64,000 bases of DNA from Streptomyces rishiriensis (GTDB lineage Bacteria; Actinomycetota; Actinomycetes; Streptomycetales; Streptomycetaceae). Location: positions 744,001-808,000 of the forward strand of contig NZ_JAUSWV010000002.1 in assembly GCF_030815485.1 (NCBI RefSeq). The letters run 5' to 3'. Below the pieces are notes generated by a model. The model made no database searches, was not told the DNA's origin, and saw nothing but the letters and a program-made list of their open reading frames with translations. The translations under genes were made by a program, and so were the position numbers. Every line of letters starts with the position of its first letter. Position 1 is the first letter of the stretch. Positions 1 through 10,848 of the stretch are shown here, one piece after another.

Positions 1-2
1 AC

Positions 3-473
3 AAGTGCAACAACGGCTGGTGCGCGTATCTGTACGGCCTCTACTTCGAGAAGGACCAGGCCATAGCGGGGAGCAGCATCGGCGGGCACCGGCACGACTG
101 GGAGCACGTGGTGGTCTGGGTGCAGAACGGCCAGGTCCAGTACGTCTCGACGTCCAACCACGGCTCGTTCACGGTGACCGCGGCCTCCGGCGTCCGATTC
201 GACGGCTCGCACGCCAAGGTCGTGTACCACAAGGACGGCATCAGCACGCACTGCTTCCGGCTGGCGAACTCCAACGACGAACCGCCGGAGAACCACGAGG
301 GCACCTGGCAGTACCCGCCGCTGGTCGGCTGGAACGGATACCCGGCGGGCCTGCGGGACAAGTTGAGCGCCTACAACTTCGGCAGCGCCAACTTCGGCCT
401 GAAGGACGCCAACTTCGCCAACCACCTCTCCTCGGCGAAACCGTCCGGGATCGCCTTCGATCCCGCCGCGTGA
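3..473 (+). CDS. NPP1-like (necrosis-inducing) protein, 3' part only
   Basis: The reading frame is open from the window edge, so the N-terminus and any signal peptide are missing; 156 residues remain. The segment GHRHDWEHVVVW near residue 30 matches the heptapeptide signature of the NPP1/NLP family, whose His/Asp/Glu residues form the metal site in secreted plant-necrosis proteins. The later GTWQYPPLVGWNGYPAGLRD stretch also fits the family. Bacterial members are usually secreted, and whether they are toxic is often unknown. A strong GC-rich hairpin follows the stop, so the gene is probably the last of its transcript. Family assignment is confident from the signature; function is inferred. 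Confidence 0.85.
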   Translation, partial: KCNNGWCAYLYGLYFEKDQAIAGSSIGGHRHDWEHVVVWVQNGQVQYVSTSNHGSFTVTAASGVRFDGSHAKVVYHKDGISTHCFRLANSNDEPPENHEGTWQYPPLVGWNGYPAGLRDKLSAYNFGSANFGLKDANFANHLSSAKPSGIAFDPAA

Positions 474-480
474 GCCCCGC

Positions 481-527
481 CCGCCGTCCGCGGCCGGGAG
501 TGTGCGCTCCCCGGCCGTGGACGGCGG
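481..527 (+). terminator. GC-rich hairpin after the NPP1 gene
   Basis: The sequence starting CCGCCGTCC and ending GGACGGCGG forms a stem of about 20 bp with one mismatch, one bulge and a loop of about 6 nt. It begins 7 bases after the NPP1 stop. There is no U-tract, which is usual for Streptomyces terminators. Confidence 0.7.
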
Positions 528-553
528 CGCACGCACGCCCCCATGATGTCCGG

Positions 554-673
554 ATGGATCTTCACGACGAACTGCCGCCGGCCGTGCCGGCGAAGGAGCT
601 GCCGGCCCTCGCCGACGATCACCACGCCCTGACCGCAAGGCGGTTGGACACGCCGAAGGTCGCCGCAAGGTGA
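554..673 (+). CDS. possible 39-residue small protein coupled to the GNAT gene
   Basis: An ATG-initiated frame encodes 39 residues rich in acidic and Ala/Pro residues (starts MDLHDELPPAVPAKEL). It ends in a TGA that overlaps the GTG of the acetyltransferase gene (GTGA), the layout of a translationally coupled pair. No family is recognised and no convincing ribosome binding site is seen. It could be a leader peptide or chance; only the overlap and the hydrophilic composition support it. Confidence 0.25.
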   Translation: MDLHDELPPAVPAKELPALADDHHALTARRLDTPKVAAR

Positions 674-1137
674 GCGCCGCAGCACGGGTCCGGCACGCCG
701 AGCGGTCCGATCTGCCGCGCGTCGTCGAACTCGCCGCGCAGCACGCGGAGTACGAGCGTGCCGCCCCGCCCGTGCCCGACCTCGCGAAGCGGCTGGCCGG
801 GCTCCTCTTCGACACCCCGACGCCCCGGCTGTACTGCCTGGTCGCCGCACTGCCCGACGGCGAGGTCGTCGGCTACGCGACGTGCGCGCCCGAGATCTCC
901 ACCTGGGAGGGCCGCGAGTACCTCCACATGGACTGTCTGTTCCTCACCCCCGGCCACCGCGGGCTGGGTCTGGGCGCGCTGCTGATGGGGGCCGTGGCCG
1001 CGCAGGCCCGGAGCCTGGGCATGAGCGAGGTCCAGTGGCAGACCCCCGCCTGGAACGAGGGGGCGATCCGCTTCTACGCCCGGCTCGGCGCTCTCGGCAC
1101 CGACAAGCGGCGCTTCGTCCTCGACGTGACGTCCTGA
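670..1137 (+). CDS. GNAT family N-acetyltransferase
   Basis: A 155-residue protein with the single GNAT fold. Motif A, the acetyl-CoA pyrophosphate loop, is visible as HRGLGLGALLM around residue 95-105, preceded by the strand MDCLFLTPG. The C-terminal WNEGAIRFYARLGA is motif B. The N-terminus (VRHAERSDLPRVVELAAQHAEYER) resembles diamine/amino-acid-type acetyltransferases, which share the late NxxAIxFYxxLGA motif, but the substrate cannot be named. The GTG start overlaps the stop of the small upstream frame. It is transcribed toward hemC with a gap of about 117 bases. Confidence 0.88.
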   Translation: MSAAARVRHAERSDLPRVVELAAQHAEYERAAPPVPDLAKRLAGLLFDTPTPRLYCLVAALPDGEVVGYATCAPEISTWEGREYLHMDCLFLTPGHRGLGLGALLMGAVAAQARSLGMSEVQWQTPAWNEGAIRFYARLGALGTDKRRFVLDVTS

Positions 1138-1254
1138 CGGCGAGGACGCGGTCGCCCGCACTCGTCCGCGCGCCCAGGCGCCTGCCGTCGACGGGCCGCC
1201 CGCCCATGGCCGAAACCCGGCAGCGGCACGGGTCACGGGCCGCGAGGGACTATC

Positions 1255-2199
1255 GTGTCCCGCATGTCCGTTCCGGAAATGATCCGTATCGTCTCCCGTG
1301 ACTCGCCCATGGCACTGGCCCAAGTAGAGCGCGTGCGTGCGGAGTTGGCCGCCCTGCATCCCGGTCTGCGCACCGAGGTCGTCCCCGTGAGGACGACCGG
1401 CGACAAGTGGATGGGCGACCTGTCGCAGGTCGAGGGCAAGGGCGCCTTCACCAAGGAGGTCGACGCGGCGCTGCTGGCGGGTGCGGCGGACCTCGCGGTG
1501 CACTGCGTCAAGGACGTGCCGGCGGACCGGCCGCTGCCCGCGGGCACGGTGTTCGCCGCGTTCCTGAAGCGGGACGACATCCGCGACGCCCTTGTGCACC
1601 CGGGTGGCCGCACCCTGGACGAGCTCCCGGCCGGTACCCGTATCGGCACCTCCTCGGTGCGCAGGGTCGCCCAGCTCGCCGCCACCCATCCCCACCTGCA
1701 GTGCGTGCCGTTCCGCGGCAACGCCAACCGGCGGCTGGAGAAGCTGGCGGCGGGTGAGGCGGACGCACTGCTGCTCGCCGTGTCCGGCCTGGAGCGCATC
1801 GAGCGGCAGGACGTGATCAGCGAGGTGTTGTCGCCTGAGACGATGATGCCGCCGATCGGCGCCGGCATCCTCGCCCTGCAATGCCGCGAGGGCGACACCG
1901 ACGTCATCGACGTCGTCAGTGGGCTGGGCGATCCGGCCACCCATCGGGAGGCCACGGCGGAGCGCATGTTCCTGCATGTGCTCCAGGGGCACTGCAACAG
2001 CCCGATCGCCGGCTTCGCGCGGGTGGACCGCAGCGGCGAACTGTCCTTGCGGGCCTGCGTGTTCACCCCGGACGGGAAGACCCGGCTGAACGCGCACGAA
2101 TGGGCGGGCCGGCTCGACCCGGCGACGCTCGGCACGTCGGTGGCGGTGTCGCTGCTGCGTCAGGGCGCGCGCGAGATCATCGACGGCATCCCGCACTGA
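1255..2199 (+). CDS. hemC: hydroxymethylbilane synthase (porphobilinogen deaminase), stand-alone copy
   Basis: Porphobilinogen deaminase condenses four porphobilinogen units into hydroxymethylbilane on the route to haem, sirohaem and cobalamin. The 314-residue protein shows [45 protein letters not shown] and [12 protein letters not shown]. The dipyrromethane-cofactor cysteine lies in [11 protein letters not shown]. Several blocks depart from the classical form, for example GAGILALQ where GQGALAIE is usual. It is not flanked by hemA, hemB or hemD. Streptomyces commonly carry a second, isolated deaminase (hemC2), and this looks like that type. The GTG start has GAGGGA 8 bases upstream; an ATG lies 9 bases further in. 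Confidence 0.9.
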   Translation: MSRMSVPEMIRIVSRDSPMALAQVERVRAELAALHPGLRTEVVPVRTTGDKWMGDLSQVEGKGAFTKEVDAALLAGAADLAVHCVKDVPADRPLPAGTVFAAFLKRDDIRDALVHPGGRTLDELPAGTRIGTSSVRRVAQLAATHPHLQCVPFRGNANRRLEKLAAGEADALLLAVSGLERIERQDVISEVLSPETMMPPIGAGILALQCREGDTDVIDVVSGLGDPATHREATAERMFLHVLQGHCNSPIAGFARVDRSGELSLRACVFTPDGKTRLNAHEWAGRLDPATLGTSVAVSLLRQGAREIIDGIPH

Positions 2200-2248
2200 C
2201 CGTGCGCAGACCCCGCCGACTCGCGACCCGCGGGAGGGGGCGGCACCC

Positions 2249-2770
2249 TCAGGCGCTGCCCTCTTCGGCCTGGTCCCGAAGGAAGTTGCTGACCTGACGG
2301 GCCAGGCTGTCGCGGCCCGCGCCGGCCGGGGCCCCGCCGGATCCCTCGTCCAGGCCGATGCCGCCCGTCCACAGCCGGCGGTCCGCCCAGTCGTCGTCGA
2401 CCCGCAGCTGGATCTGCACGTCCACCTGGGCGAGCGAGGTCTCGGGGCCCGCCCCGTACAGCACGGCGGTGGCCCGGCGCAGGGGATAGACGTCGAAGCC
2501 CTCGATGAACTGCGAGTTGCGCCAGTCGATGAACGCGCTCTCGCCCTCGGCCCCGAGCCGTACGTCGATCTGGCCGTCCTCGAGGTGGATCGTGGAGTGG
2601 TTGCCGCCCCGGTTCTCGACGGTCACCCGCAGGCAGAAGTACGTGAGCCCCTCGGCTGCGTCGTCGCGTCCCCTGGGCGGCTCACTCTGCTCCAGACGGT
2701 GGACGCGGACCCGCAGACCGGCATGCTCGTCGTACTCCTGCCAGTCCCCGACCACGTTCGGCTCGTACAC
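2249..2770 (-). CDS. hypothetical protein, beta-rich
   Basis: A 173-residue acidic protein with no signal peptide or membrane segment. The stretch YFCLRVTVENRGGNHSTIHL followed by an aromatic/charged strand region resembles immunoglobulin-like beta-sandwich DUF4352-type domains, but the match is only impressionistic. The C-terminal 40 residues are Gly/Ala-rich and probably disordered. It is convergent with hemC (49-base gap), and about 190 bases separate it from the ABC permease gene on the same strand, so it is probably its own unit. The frame is supported by codon bias and residue composition; no function is proposed. Confidence 0.72.
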   Translation of the reverse strand: MYEPNVVGDWQEYDEHAGLRVRVHRLEQSEPPRGRDDAAEGLTYFCLRVTVENRGGNHSTIHLEDGQIDVRLGAEGESAFIDWRNSQFIEGFDVYPLRRATAVLYGAGPETSLAQVDVQIQLRVDDDWADRRLWTGGIGLDEGSGGAPAGAGRDSLARQVSNFLRDQAEEGSA

Positions 2771-2961
2771 AGTCCACCTCTCGACTTCTACCGGCTGCTT
2801 CCTATCCGTGCGCCGATCGCACTGTCAAATGAGCAGAATGCGCTGTGGCCAGGGAATTCATCCCCTTTGATCGCTGATCAAGCCGTGCGCAGGCAGAATC
2901 CGCCGACAGCCCGCCCAAGGCCTTGCCGCGGGCGTGCCGCACATCACGTTCCCGGACGTGA

Positions 2962-3822
2962 TCACCGGGCCAGCCGGCCCAGGAGCGAGGAGGCCGCGGC
3001 GATGCCGAGAGCGGCGGCCACGATCAGCACCCCGAAGTCGAGGGCGAGGTGCGCGGGTGTGCCGAGGAGCAGCCCCCGCAGCGCGTCCACCTCATAGCTG
3101 AGGGGGTTGACCTTGCTGACGGCCTGGAGCCAGCCCGGCATGATGGCGACCGGGTAGAGCGCGTTGGAGCCGAAGAAGAGCGGCATGGTGATCGCCTGGC
3201 CGAAGCCCATGAGACGGTCGCGGCTGAGGACGATGCCGGCGATGGTCATCGACAGGCAGGAGAAGAAGGCCGAGCCGAGGACGACGATCGCGGCGACCCC
3301 GAGCAGCTTGAGCGGGTTCCAGGTCAGGGCGACGCCGAGGAGGGCGGCGATGACGACCACGACGACCGCCTGGATCACCGACTTCACCCCGGCCGCGAAC
3401 GCCTTGCCGGTGATCAGCGCGGAGCGCGGAGTCGGCGTGACGAGCAGTTTGTCGAGGACGCCCGCGTCCCGCTCCCAGATGATCTGGATGCCGTAGAAGA
3501 TAGCGATGAACATCGCGGACTGGGCGATGATGCCGGGCGCCAGATAGTCGATGTAGGGGATGCCGTCGGTCGGGATCGCCTTGATGCGGGTGAAGGTCTG
3601 ACCGAAGATCAGCAGCCACAGGGCGGGCTGGACCGCCCGGGTGTACAGCTCGGTGCGGTCGTGGCGCAGCTTCTGCAGTTCGACGGCGCACAGGGCGGCG
3701 ACCCGGGCCGGCAGCAGCCGCCGGCCGACCCGGGGCCGGGGCGGCCGCAGCAGCAGATCGATGTTCTGCGGACGGGCGCGGTCAGCCGACGCGCCGAGCG
3801 GTACGGCGGGTGCTTCGGACAT
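2962..3822 (-). CDS. ABC-2 type transporter permease
   Basis: A 286-residue membrane protein with about six hydrophobic segments, for example the runs around IIAQSAMFIAIFYGIQIIW, AVVVVVIAALLGVAL and GVAAIVVLGSAFFSCL. LVTPTPRSALITGKAFAAGVK is the conserved cytoplasmic loop of the ABC2_membrane/DrrB class. It would pair with the ATPase encoded immediately upstream to export a drug or lipid-like substrate. The ATG has GGAGA at good spacing and lies 41 bases inside the ATPase gene, indicating tight translational coupling. Last gene of the MarR-ATPase-permease operon. Confidence 0.9.
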   Translation of the reverse strand: MSEAPAVPLGASADRARPQNIDLLLRPPRPRVGRRLLPARVAALCAVELQKLRHDRTELYTRAVQPALWLLIFGQTFTRIKAIPTDGIPYIDYLAPGIIAQSAMFIAIFYGIQIIWERDAGVLDKLLVTPTPRSALITGKAFAAGVKSVIQAVVVVVIAALLGVALTWNPLKLLGVAAIVVLGSAFFSCLSMTIAGIVLSRDRLMGFGQAITMPLFFGSNALYPVAIMPGWLQAVSKVNPLSYEVDALRGLLLGTPAHLALDFGVLIVAAALGIAAASSLLGRLAR

Positions 3823-4630
3823 CGCGGAAATCTCCTGCCTGCTCGTCGAGGCCGCTGCCGGCGACCTCCCGGAAGACGTCCTCCAGGGTCGGCAGCGGGG
3901 CCGTGGCCGGCGCGCCCTCGGCGCGTCGGCGTTCCCCGAGCCCCTGCCGGAGCTCGGCGGGGGTGCCCAGGGCGCGGATCCGGCCGTGGTGCATCAGGCC
4001 GACCCGGTCGCAGTACTGGTCGGCCTCGTCCATGTAGTGCGTGGTCACCAGGACGGTCATGCCGGTGGCCTCGCGGACGGTGATGTGCTCCCAGACACCC
4101 GTTCGGGCGATCGGGTCGAGACCGATCGTCGGCTCGTCGAGAATCAGCAGGCGGGGTGCGCTGACCAGCGCCTGGGCGAGTTCGAGTCGCCGGACCATGC
4201 CGCCGGAGTAGGTGCCGGCGAGCCGGTCGGCGGCCTCCGTGAGGCCGACGGCGCCCAGCGCCTGGTCGACGCGTTCGGCACGCTCGCGCCGGGGCACGTC
4301 GAAGACCCGGGCGAACAGCGAGACGTTCTCCCGGCCGGTGAGTCCGGAGTCGGCGGACAGCTGCTGCGGGACGTACCCGAGCAGCCTCCGTACGGCCATG
4401 CGGTCGCCGGCCGCGTCGTGCCCGAAGACGCGCACCATGCCGGACGGGACCGGCAGCAGGGTCGTGATGCAGCGGATGGCGGTGGTCTTGCCGGCGCCGT
4501 TGGGCCCGAGCAGGCCGAAGACCTCGCCCTCCCGGACGGTCAGGTCGAGCCCGTCGACCGCCTTCGTGTCACCGAAGGCGTGGGCGAGCCCCGTGCAGGC
4601 GACGGCGTCCGTGGCGCTGTCGGTCGTCAT
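3782..4630 (-). CDS. ABC transporter ATP-binding protein (DrrA-like)
   Basis: A 282-residue ATPase. Walker A is GLLGPNGAGKTT (about residue 40), the Q-loop is YVPQQLS, the signature is YSGGMVRRLELA, Walker B is RLLILDEPTIGLD and the H-loop is LVTTHYMDEAD. The C-terminal extension with LEDVFREVAG is typical of DrrA-type multidrug exporter ATPases. The start is the ATG at 4630, because it overlaps the MarR stop as ATGA and gives the normal N-terminal length. The downstream permease overlaps its 3' end. Expression is probably set by the MarR protein encoded first in the operon. Confidence 0.93.
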   Translation of the reverse strand: MTTDSATDAVACTGLAHAFGDTKAVDGLDLTVREGEVFGLLGPNGAGKTTAIRCITTLLPVPSGMVRVFGHDAAGDRMAVRRLLGYVPQQLSADSGLTGRENVSLFARVFDVPRRERAERVDQALGAVGLTEAADRLAGTYSGGMVRRLELAQALVSAPRLLILDEPTIGLDPIARTGVWEHITVREATGMTVLVTTHYMDEADQYCDRVGLMHHGRIRALGTPAELRQGLGERRRAEGAPATAPLPTLEDVFREVAGSGLDEQAGDFRDVRSTRRTARRVG

Positions 4631-5112
4631 GATTCCCCGGCCTCCTCGTGCAGGGTGACGGCGAGCGCGCGCAGGGCGGGCAGCGCCGCGCGCAGGGCCT
4701 CCCGGTCGGCCGCGTCGAGGCGCGCGACGTGCCGGCCGACGAGCGCGGCGCGCCGCTCCCGCCACGCCCGCAGCCTTTCCTCGGCCGCCTCGGTGAGCAG
4801 CAGCCGGGCGACGCGCCGGTCGGCGGGGTCGGTCTCGCGGACCAGGTAGCCGTCCTTGACCAGCTGGTTGACGAGGGTCGAGACGGAGTTGCCCGCCAGG
4901 TAGAGCTCCTTGGCCGCCTCCGAGACCCCGATGCCGGGCCGCGTCTCGATCAGGCGCAGCAGCTCGACCTCGGCGCCGCGCAGCCGCGGAACCTTCAGGC
5001 CGGCCCGCAGTCGCCGCCTGAGCAGCCGCTGGACGCCGACGAGTGCGTCGGCGAGCTCTTCCGGGAACGTCTCCCGGTCCCGCCGTTCCTGATCCCGCCG
5101 CTCCTGATCCAT
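4627..5112 (-). CDS. MarR family transcriptional regulator
   Basis: A 161-residue winged-helix protein. The core LRLIETRPGIGVSEAAKELY followed by NSVSTLVNQLVKDGYLVRE and DPADRRVARLLLTE is the MarR recognition helix plus wing with the conserved DxRxxRLxLT. The N-terminus carries a DQERRDQERRDRE duplication, probably a disordered or coiled lead-in. It is first in an operon with an ABC-2 exporter. A 17-bp perfect palindrome sits 12 bases upstream of its start, the classic layout for autorepression relieved by the exported compound. The ligand cannot be deduced. Confidence 0.92.
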   Translation of the reverse strand: MDQERRDQERRDRETFPEELADALVGVQRLLRRRLRAGLKVPRLRGAEVELLRLIETRPGIGVSEAAKELYLAGNSVSTLVNQLVKDGYLVRETDPADRRVARLLLTEAAEERLRAWRERRAALVGRHVARLDAADREALRAALPALRALAVTLHEEAGES

Positions 5113-5124
5113 GCGGCCGAGATT

Positions 5125-5141
5125 ACCTCTGTGTCAGAGGT
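5125..5141. promoter_or_regulatory. palindromic operator, probable MarR autoregulatory site
   Basis: ACCTCTG-TGT-CAGAGGT is a perfect 7-bp inverted repeat around a 3-base centre. It lies 12 bases before the MarR start codon, where it would cover the promoter or transcription start. Size and place fit MarR operators. Binding is inferred. Confidence 0.7.
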
Positions 5142-5411
5142 GATCCACCCAAAGGAGAGTCAAGAGCGAGAGGCCGGGACGAGAAGCGCGCGGCGCGAGA
5201 TGAGAGAGTAGGGACGAAGCGGCTTAAATAGTTCCAGCTGGTTTCAATACGGTCGAATGCGGGGAAAATCGAGCAAAGTGCTTCGGACAGGAGGCACGTC
5301 CGTGGGATTCCGCCGAGCGGCCGGTCCCGGGTACCTCCCGTCAGCCCGAGTGCGCGATTCCCGCGGTGTTCCGACCGATTCCTCATCGGCACCCTTCTGA
5401 GGAAGGCGCGC

Positions 5412-6206
5412 GTGATGCGTAGCACCGTCAGAACCAAGCAGCACCCGCACGACGACGCGCCGGACACCGGCGAGTCCTTCGTGAGGCTCGTCGGTCTGCC
5501 CGACGGGCCGGAGCGTCAGGCGCTCAAGGACGAGCTGGTCCGGCTGTGGCTGCCCATGGCCGAGCGGATAGCCGTCCGCTTCCGGGGTCGCGGCGAGAAT
5601 CTGGAGGACCTCTACCAGGTCGCCGCCCTCGGACTCGTCAAGGCCGTCGATCACTACGATCCGGACCGTGGCCGTGCCTTCGAGGCGTACGCGGTACCGA
5701 CGATCACCGGTGAGATCAAGCGGCATTTCCGCGACCACATGTGGACGCTGCACGTACCGCGCCGGGTCCAGGACCTGCGCAACCGGGTCCGGAACGCCAC
5801 GAAGGAGCTGTCGCAGACGACTCCGGGGCGCCCGCCCACCGTCGCCGAGATCGCCGCGTACGCGCAGCTGACCGAGGACGAGGTGCGCACCGGCGCCGAG
5901 GCGCTGGAATGCTTCTCCGCGCTGTCGCTGGAGGCCGAGCTGCCCGGCACCGACGGCTACGCGCTCGAGGACGCCCTCGGGGACCCCGATCCCGGCTATG
6001 ACGCCGTGGTCGACCGGGTGGCGGTGGCTCCCTGTCTGCGGGCCCTGCCGGAGCGCGAGCGGACGATCCTGTACATGCGGTTCTTCGCGGGGATGACGCA
6101 GAGCCGGATCGCGGAGCAGCTGGGCATCTCGCAGATGCATGTCTCCCGCCTGCTCAGCAGCTGCTTCGCGCGACTGCGCGAGGAAATCGCCGCCGAGGCG
6201 GACTGA
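5412..6206 (+). CDS. SigB/SigF-type RNA polymerase sigma factor
   Basis: A 264-residue group 3 sigma factor with regions 2, 3 and 4. Region 2 shows NLEDLYQVAALGLVKAVDHY and TITGEIKRHFRDHMW; region 3 shows VPRRVQDLRNRVRN; region 4 ends RIAEQLGISQMHVSRLL. It would direct RNA polymerase to general-stress promoters and normally be held by an RsbW-like kinase. No anti-sigma gene is directly adjacent; the closest partner-switching-like gene is the degenerate protein 3.5 kb away. The GTG at 5412 has GGAAGG 5 bases upstream; the ATG 3 bases later is equally possible. It is a close paralogue of the sigma factor at 44.8-45.6 kb (GEIKRHFRD and MHVSRL blocks shared). Confidence 0.93.
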   Translation: MMRSTVRTKQHPHDDAPDTGESFVRLVGLPDGPERQALKDELVRLWLPMAERIAVRFRGRGENLEDLYQVAALGLVKAVDHYDPDRGRAFEAYAVPTITGEIKRHFRDHMWTLHVPRRVQDLRNRVRNATKELSQTTPGRPPTVAEIAAYAQLTEDEVRTGAEALECFSALSLEAELPGTDGYALEDALGDPDPGYDAVVDRVAVAPCLRALPERERTILYMRFFAGMTQSRIAEQLGISQMHVSRLLSSCFARLREEIAAEAD

Positions 6207-6219
6207 CCGCCGGCCGGCG

Positions 6220-6555
6220 TCACTCCAACGGGGGCGCGCCGGGGACCTGGGTCGGGCCGTGCCGGTCCAGGAGGTCCTCGAGTTCCGCGCGGATCTGCTC
6301 GGGCATCTCTCCCAGCCGCCCCCATACGAGGATCAGCTCGGCGACGTTGCGCAGTTTGATGTTGGTGTGCTGGGAGACCTCTCTCAGCACGAGCCAGCCT
6401 TCCTCGGGCGTCATCCGCCCCAGGGCGACCACCACGCCGATCGCCTGATCGACCACGGCGTGGGAGGCGATCGCCTCCTTGAGCTGGCCGACCTCTTCCT
6501 GGAGCGCGAGGATCCGGGCCGTTTCGTCACTCGTTCCCTGCGGTACTCGTGCCAC
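6220..6555 (-). CDS. ANTAR domain protein (putative RNA-binding antiterminator)
   Basis: About 111 residues, nearly all one ANTAR domain. [20 protein letters not shown] is the first helix with the conserved Ala-Ile-Gly core, followed by [33 protein letters not shown] domains bind paired RNA hairpins and prevent termination, usually under control of a receiver or GAF domain; here no sensor domain is attached. The GTG at 6555 is preferred because it has GGAG 5 bases upstream, and longer frames run into sequence without domain character. It is convergent with the sigma gene (13-base gap). Confidence 0.82.
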   Translation of the reverse strand: MARVPQGTSDETARILALQEEVGQLKEAIASHAVVDQAIGVVVALGRMTPEEGWLVLREVSQHTNIKLRNVAELILVWGRLGEMPEQIRAELEDLLDRHGPTQVPGAPPLE

Positions 6556-6659
6556 CGCTCCATCGTGCCACCGGGTCGCTCGGCAGGCGCCCGGGACGGT
6601 TCCGGCCGGACACTGGTGGCAGCCCGCCCGCCGGACGAGAGACCAGGAACACGAGTGCC

Positions 6660-7463
6660 ATGAACCATCGCCCGACATCCGCCCCCGGTGCCCGGGGAGC
6701 CGTCTCCACGCACTCCGTGTTCGGCGCGCCCTGCTGGGTGAGCCTGACCAGCCGCGACCTGGACGCCACGCAGGACTTCTACGCGGCCGTACTGGGCTGG
6801 GAGTGGCGCAGGGGCGTCCTCGGCGACCATTTCCGCACCGCGCTGGTCGGCAGCGTCCCGGTCGCCGGGGTGGCGGCCGTCGCCGCGATGTGGCAGATGG
6901 CGGTCGCCTGGACGCCCTACTTCGCCGTACCCGCCGCGGACGAGGCCGCGTCCCGGACCAGGGAGCGCGGCGGAACCGTGGCCGTGGGCCCCATCTCGCT
7001 GCCGCCGGGCCGTGCGGCCCTGCTGGCCGACCGGGACGGCGCGACCTTCGGTGTCTGGGAGGGCGAGCTGATCGGCAACTGGGAGGCCTGGCGGCAGGAC
7101 GCGCCCGCCTTCATCAGGCTCCACACCCGCGACGCCTTCGACTCCGCCATCTTCTACGGCGAGATCCTCGACTGGGCCACGGACCGCCCCGGCTGCGTCG
7201 AGGTCCACTACGAGGGCGGCGAGGTCGTGCTGCGCAGCCGGGGTGATGTCGTCGCCCGGATCGAGTCGGGCGCGCTGGAGGCGGCGCCCGACCCGACGAT
7301 CCGTCCGCACTGGCAGGTCCACTTCGCCGTCGCGGACGTGACGGCGTGTGCGCGGGCGGCCGAGAAGCACGGCGGCAGCGTGCTGATCGAGACCGATCAC
7401 GAGGCCGTGCTGCGCGACCCGGACGGCGCCCAGTTCACGGTGACCTCGCGTCGGCAGCGCTGA
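6660..7463 (+). CDS. VOC-fold (glyoxalase/dioxygenase superfamily) protein, two modules
   Basis: A 267-residue protein made of two VOC modules. The first begins [25 protein letters not shown] and the second around [23 protein letters not shown], ending with [13 protein letters not shown]. Proteins with this tandem layout are usually annotated as VOC-family or hydroxylase-like proteins in Streptomyces; substrate and metal use are unknown. The ATG at 6660 lies after GACCAGGAACACGAGTGCC. It runs convergently into glgX with an 11-base gap. Confidence 0.85.
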   Translation: MNHRPTSAPGARGAVSTHSVFGAPCWVSLTSRDLDATQDFYAAVLGWEWRRGVLGDHFRTALVGSVPVAGVAAVAAMWQMAVAWTPYFAVPAADEAASRTRERGGTVAVGPISLPPGRAALLADRDGATFGVWEGELIGNWEAWRQDAPAFIRLHTRDAFDSAIFYGEILDWATDRPGCVEVHYEGGEVVLRSRGDVVARIESGALEAAPDPTIRPHWQVHFAVADVTACARAAEKHGGSVLIETDHEAVLRDPDGAQFTVTSRRQR

Positions 7464-7474
7464 GCGGCCCGGTC

Positions 7475-9666
<2,192 letters not shown>

Positions 9667-9670
<4 letters not shown>

Positions 9671-10179
9671 AGGGCGGCCTCCAGGACGCCGTGCGCCTCG
9701 TCCGCCGGAGCGGCCAGGGCCGCCACCGGCAGTTCGCGGGGTACCTGGCGCACCTCGCGCAGGCTCGGCACCGGCCCGGTCGGCACGAGCGGGACGCGCT
9801 CGCCGGACCGGGCCCGCTGGGAGAACCAGATGACGTTGCTTCCGGTGCCGGTGGCGCAGCAGCCCCAGCCGTCGCTCATGACGGCGATGCGCTCCAGGCA
9901 GGCGCGCAGGTCCTGGTCGGGCCGCAGTCGGCGGTCGCTGCCCCCTATGGCGGTGATCAGGTGCTGCCCGTTCCACCACATCTCGATCGAGGTGTGCTTG
10001 TCCGTGGCGTGTTCGTCGATGGCGGTCAGCAGCATCTCGGCGCCGCGGCAGACGGTCTCGACGTGTGACTCGAGGTCCCAGTACGACAGGTGGGCGGCCA
10101 GGATGCGCCTGACCTGTCCGACCCGTTCCGGACTGACGTCCACATCGAGGTGGTAGTAGCAGGGGACTGCTGTCTTCAT
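9667..10179 (-). CDS. degenerate RsbW-like ATPase-fold protein coupled to glgX
   Basis: 170 residues. The layout resembles Streptomyces RsbW-like HATPase_c_2 proteins: an N-terminal helix pair VGQVRRILAAHLSYWDL, a helical segment AEMLLTAIDEHATDKH where the N-box should be, and a final strand SDGWGCCATGTGSNVIWF. The ATP-site residues are absent. The N-box Asn of ELxxNAxxH is not present and no DxGxG follows. It may therefore bind a partner without kinase activity. The C-terminal 45 residues are Pro/Ala/Val-rich. Its stop overlaps the glgX start, so it is probably regulatory for glycogen breakdown, which is an inference from context. Confidence 0.72.
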
Positions 10180-10473
10180 CGTCGTTCGCTCCTCACCGGC
10201 GAGGCTCTCACTCCTGCGGCCCGACGGGCCGGGTGTCCAACACGAAGCGTGAGCGGTAATCGCTCCAGAGTCACAACCACAGTGGGGCTGCTACGCCATT
10301 CGTGCAACACGAGCACACCACAAACAAGATCCAACAGGACGTTGGGTGATGCGCCGTGCACCATAAGTGAAGGCCACGGGAGGCTGGTCGCTTACGCGCC
10401 TCCGCGCCACGGGTCTGTCGGCCGCCTCGAGCGACCTCCCTCTTGCCCGAACTCCCGGAAGGTGCACAGCGCG

Positions 10474-10773
10474 ATGCTGCAACCAGCGAAGACAGAAGTC
10501 GCCAGGACCTTGCGCAGTTACCGGGCCTGGGAGCGGGACATGCTGACGAATCCCGACGACCGCACCGCGCGGGCCGCGTTCGAGGACTGCGGCTACACCT
10601 TGTGCGTGCTCATGGGCAAGCGCTGCGCGCGGGAGGCCGCGGACGCCGCCGAGCAGTACCTGCGGGCCGGTGTGGACGCCCTCCACCGGGAGCGCTGGAG
10701 CCTGAACCGGAGAAACGCCGGCACGCGGCTCTCCGCGGCACGGCAGCTCCCCTGCCTGCCCGCGGAGACGTAG
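10474..10773 (+). CDS. DUF5133 domain protein
   Basis: 99 residues. VARTLRSYRAWERDMLTNPDDR followed by FEDCGYTLCVLMGKR and AADAAEQYL matches the small DUF5133 family of Streptomyces, which share the central YTLCV with an adjacent basic residue. A second member lies at 44.5 kb in this window (DLAYTLCVSTGTRDVRHALE). Function is unknown; members are cytoplasmic, helical and often lie near stress sigma factors. It starts the rightward glgE transcript, 75 bases before glgE. GGAAGG lies 11 bases before the ATG. Confidence 0.78.
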   Translation: MLQPAKTEVARTLRSYRAWERDMLTNPDDRTARAAFEDCGYTLCVLMGKRCAREAADAAEQYLRAGVDALHRERWSLNRRNAGTRLSAARQLPCLPAET

Positions 10774-10848
10774 CGCTCCGCGCGGGTGCAGTCGGTTCGC
10801 CCAACACCGGGCGGACGAAGCCATTTGAGAGCCAGCGGAGGTGCAAGG

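Noticed and set aside
5329..5334. GGGTAC before the first sigma gene as a sigma-B promoter
   Set aside because: No GNNT lies 14-16 bases upstream; the closest GATT is 19 bases away.
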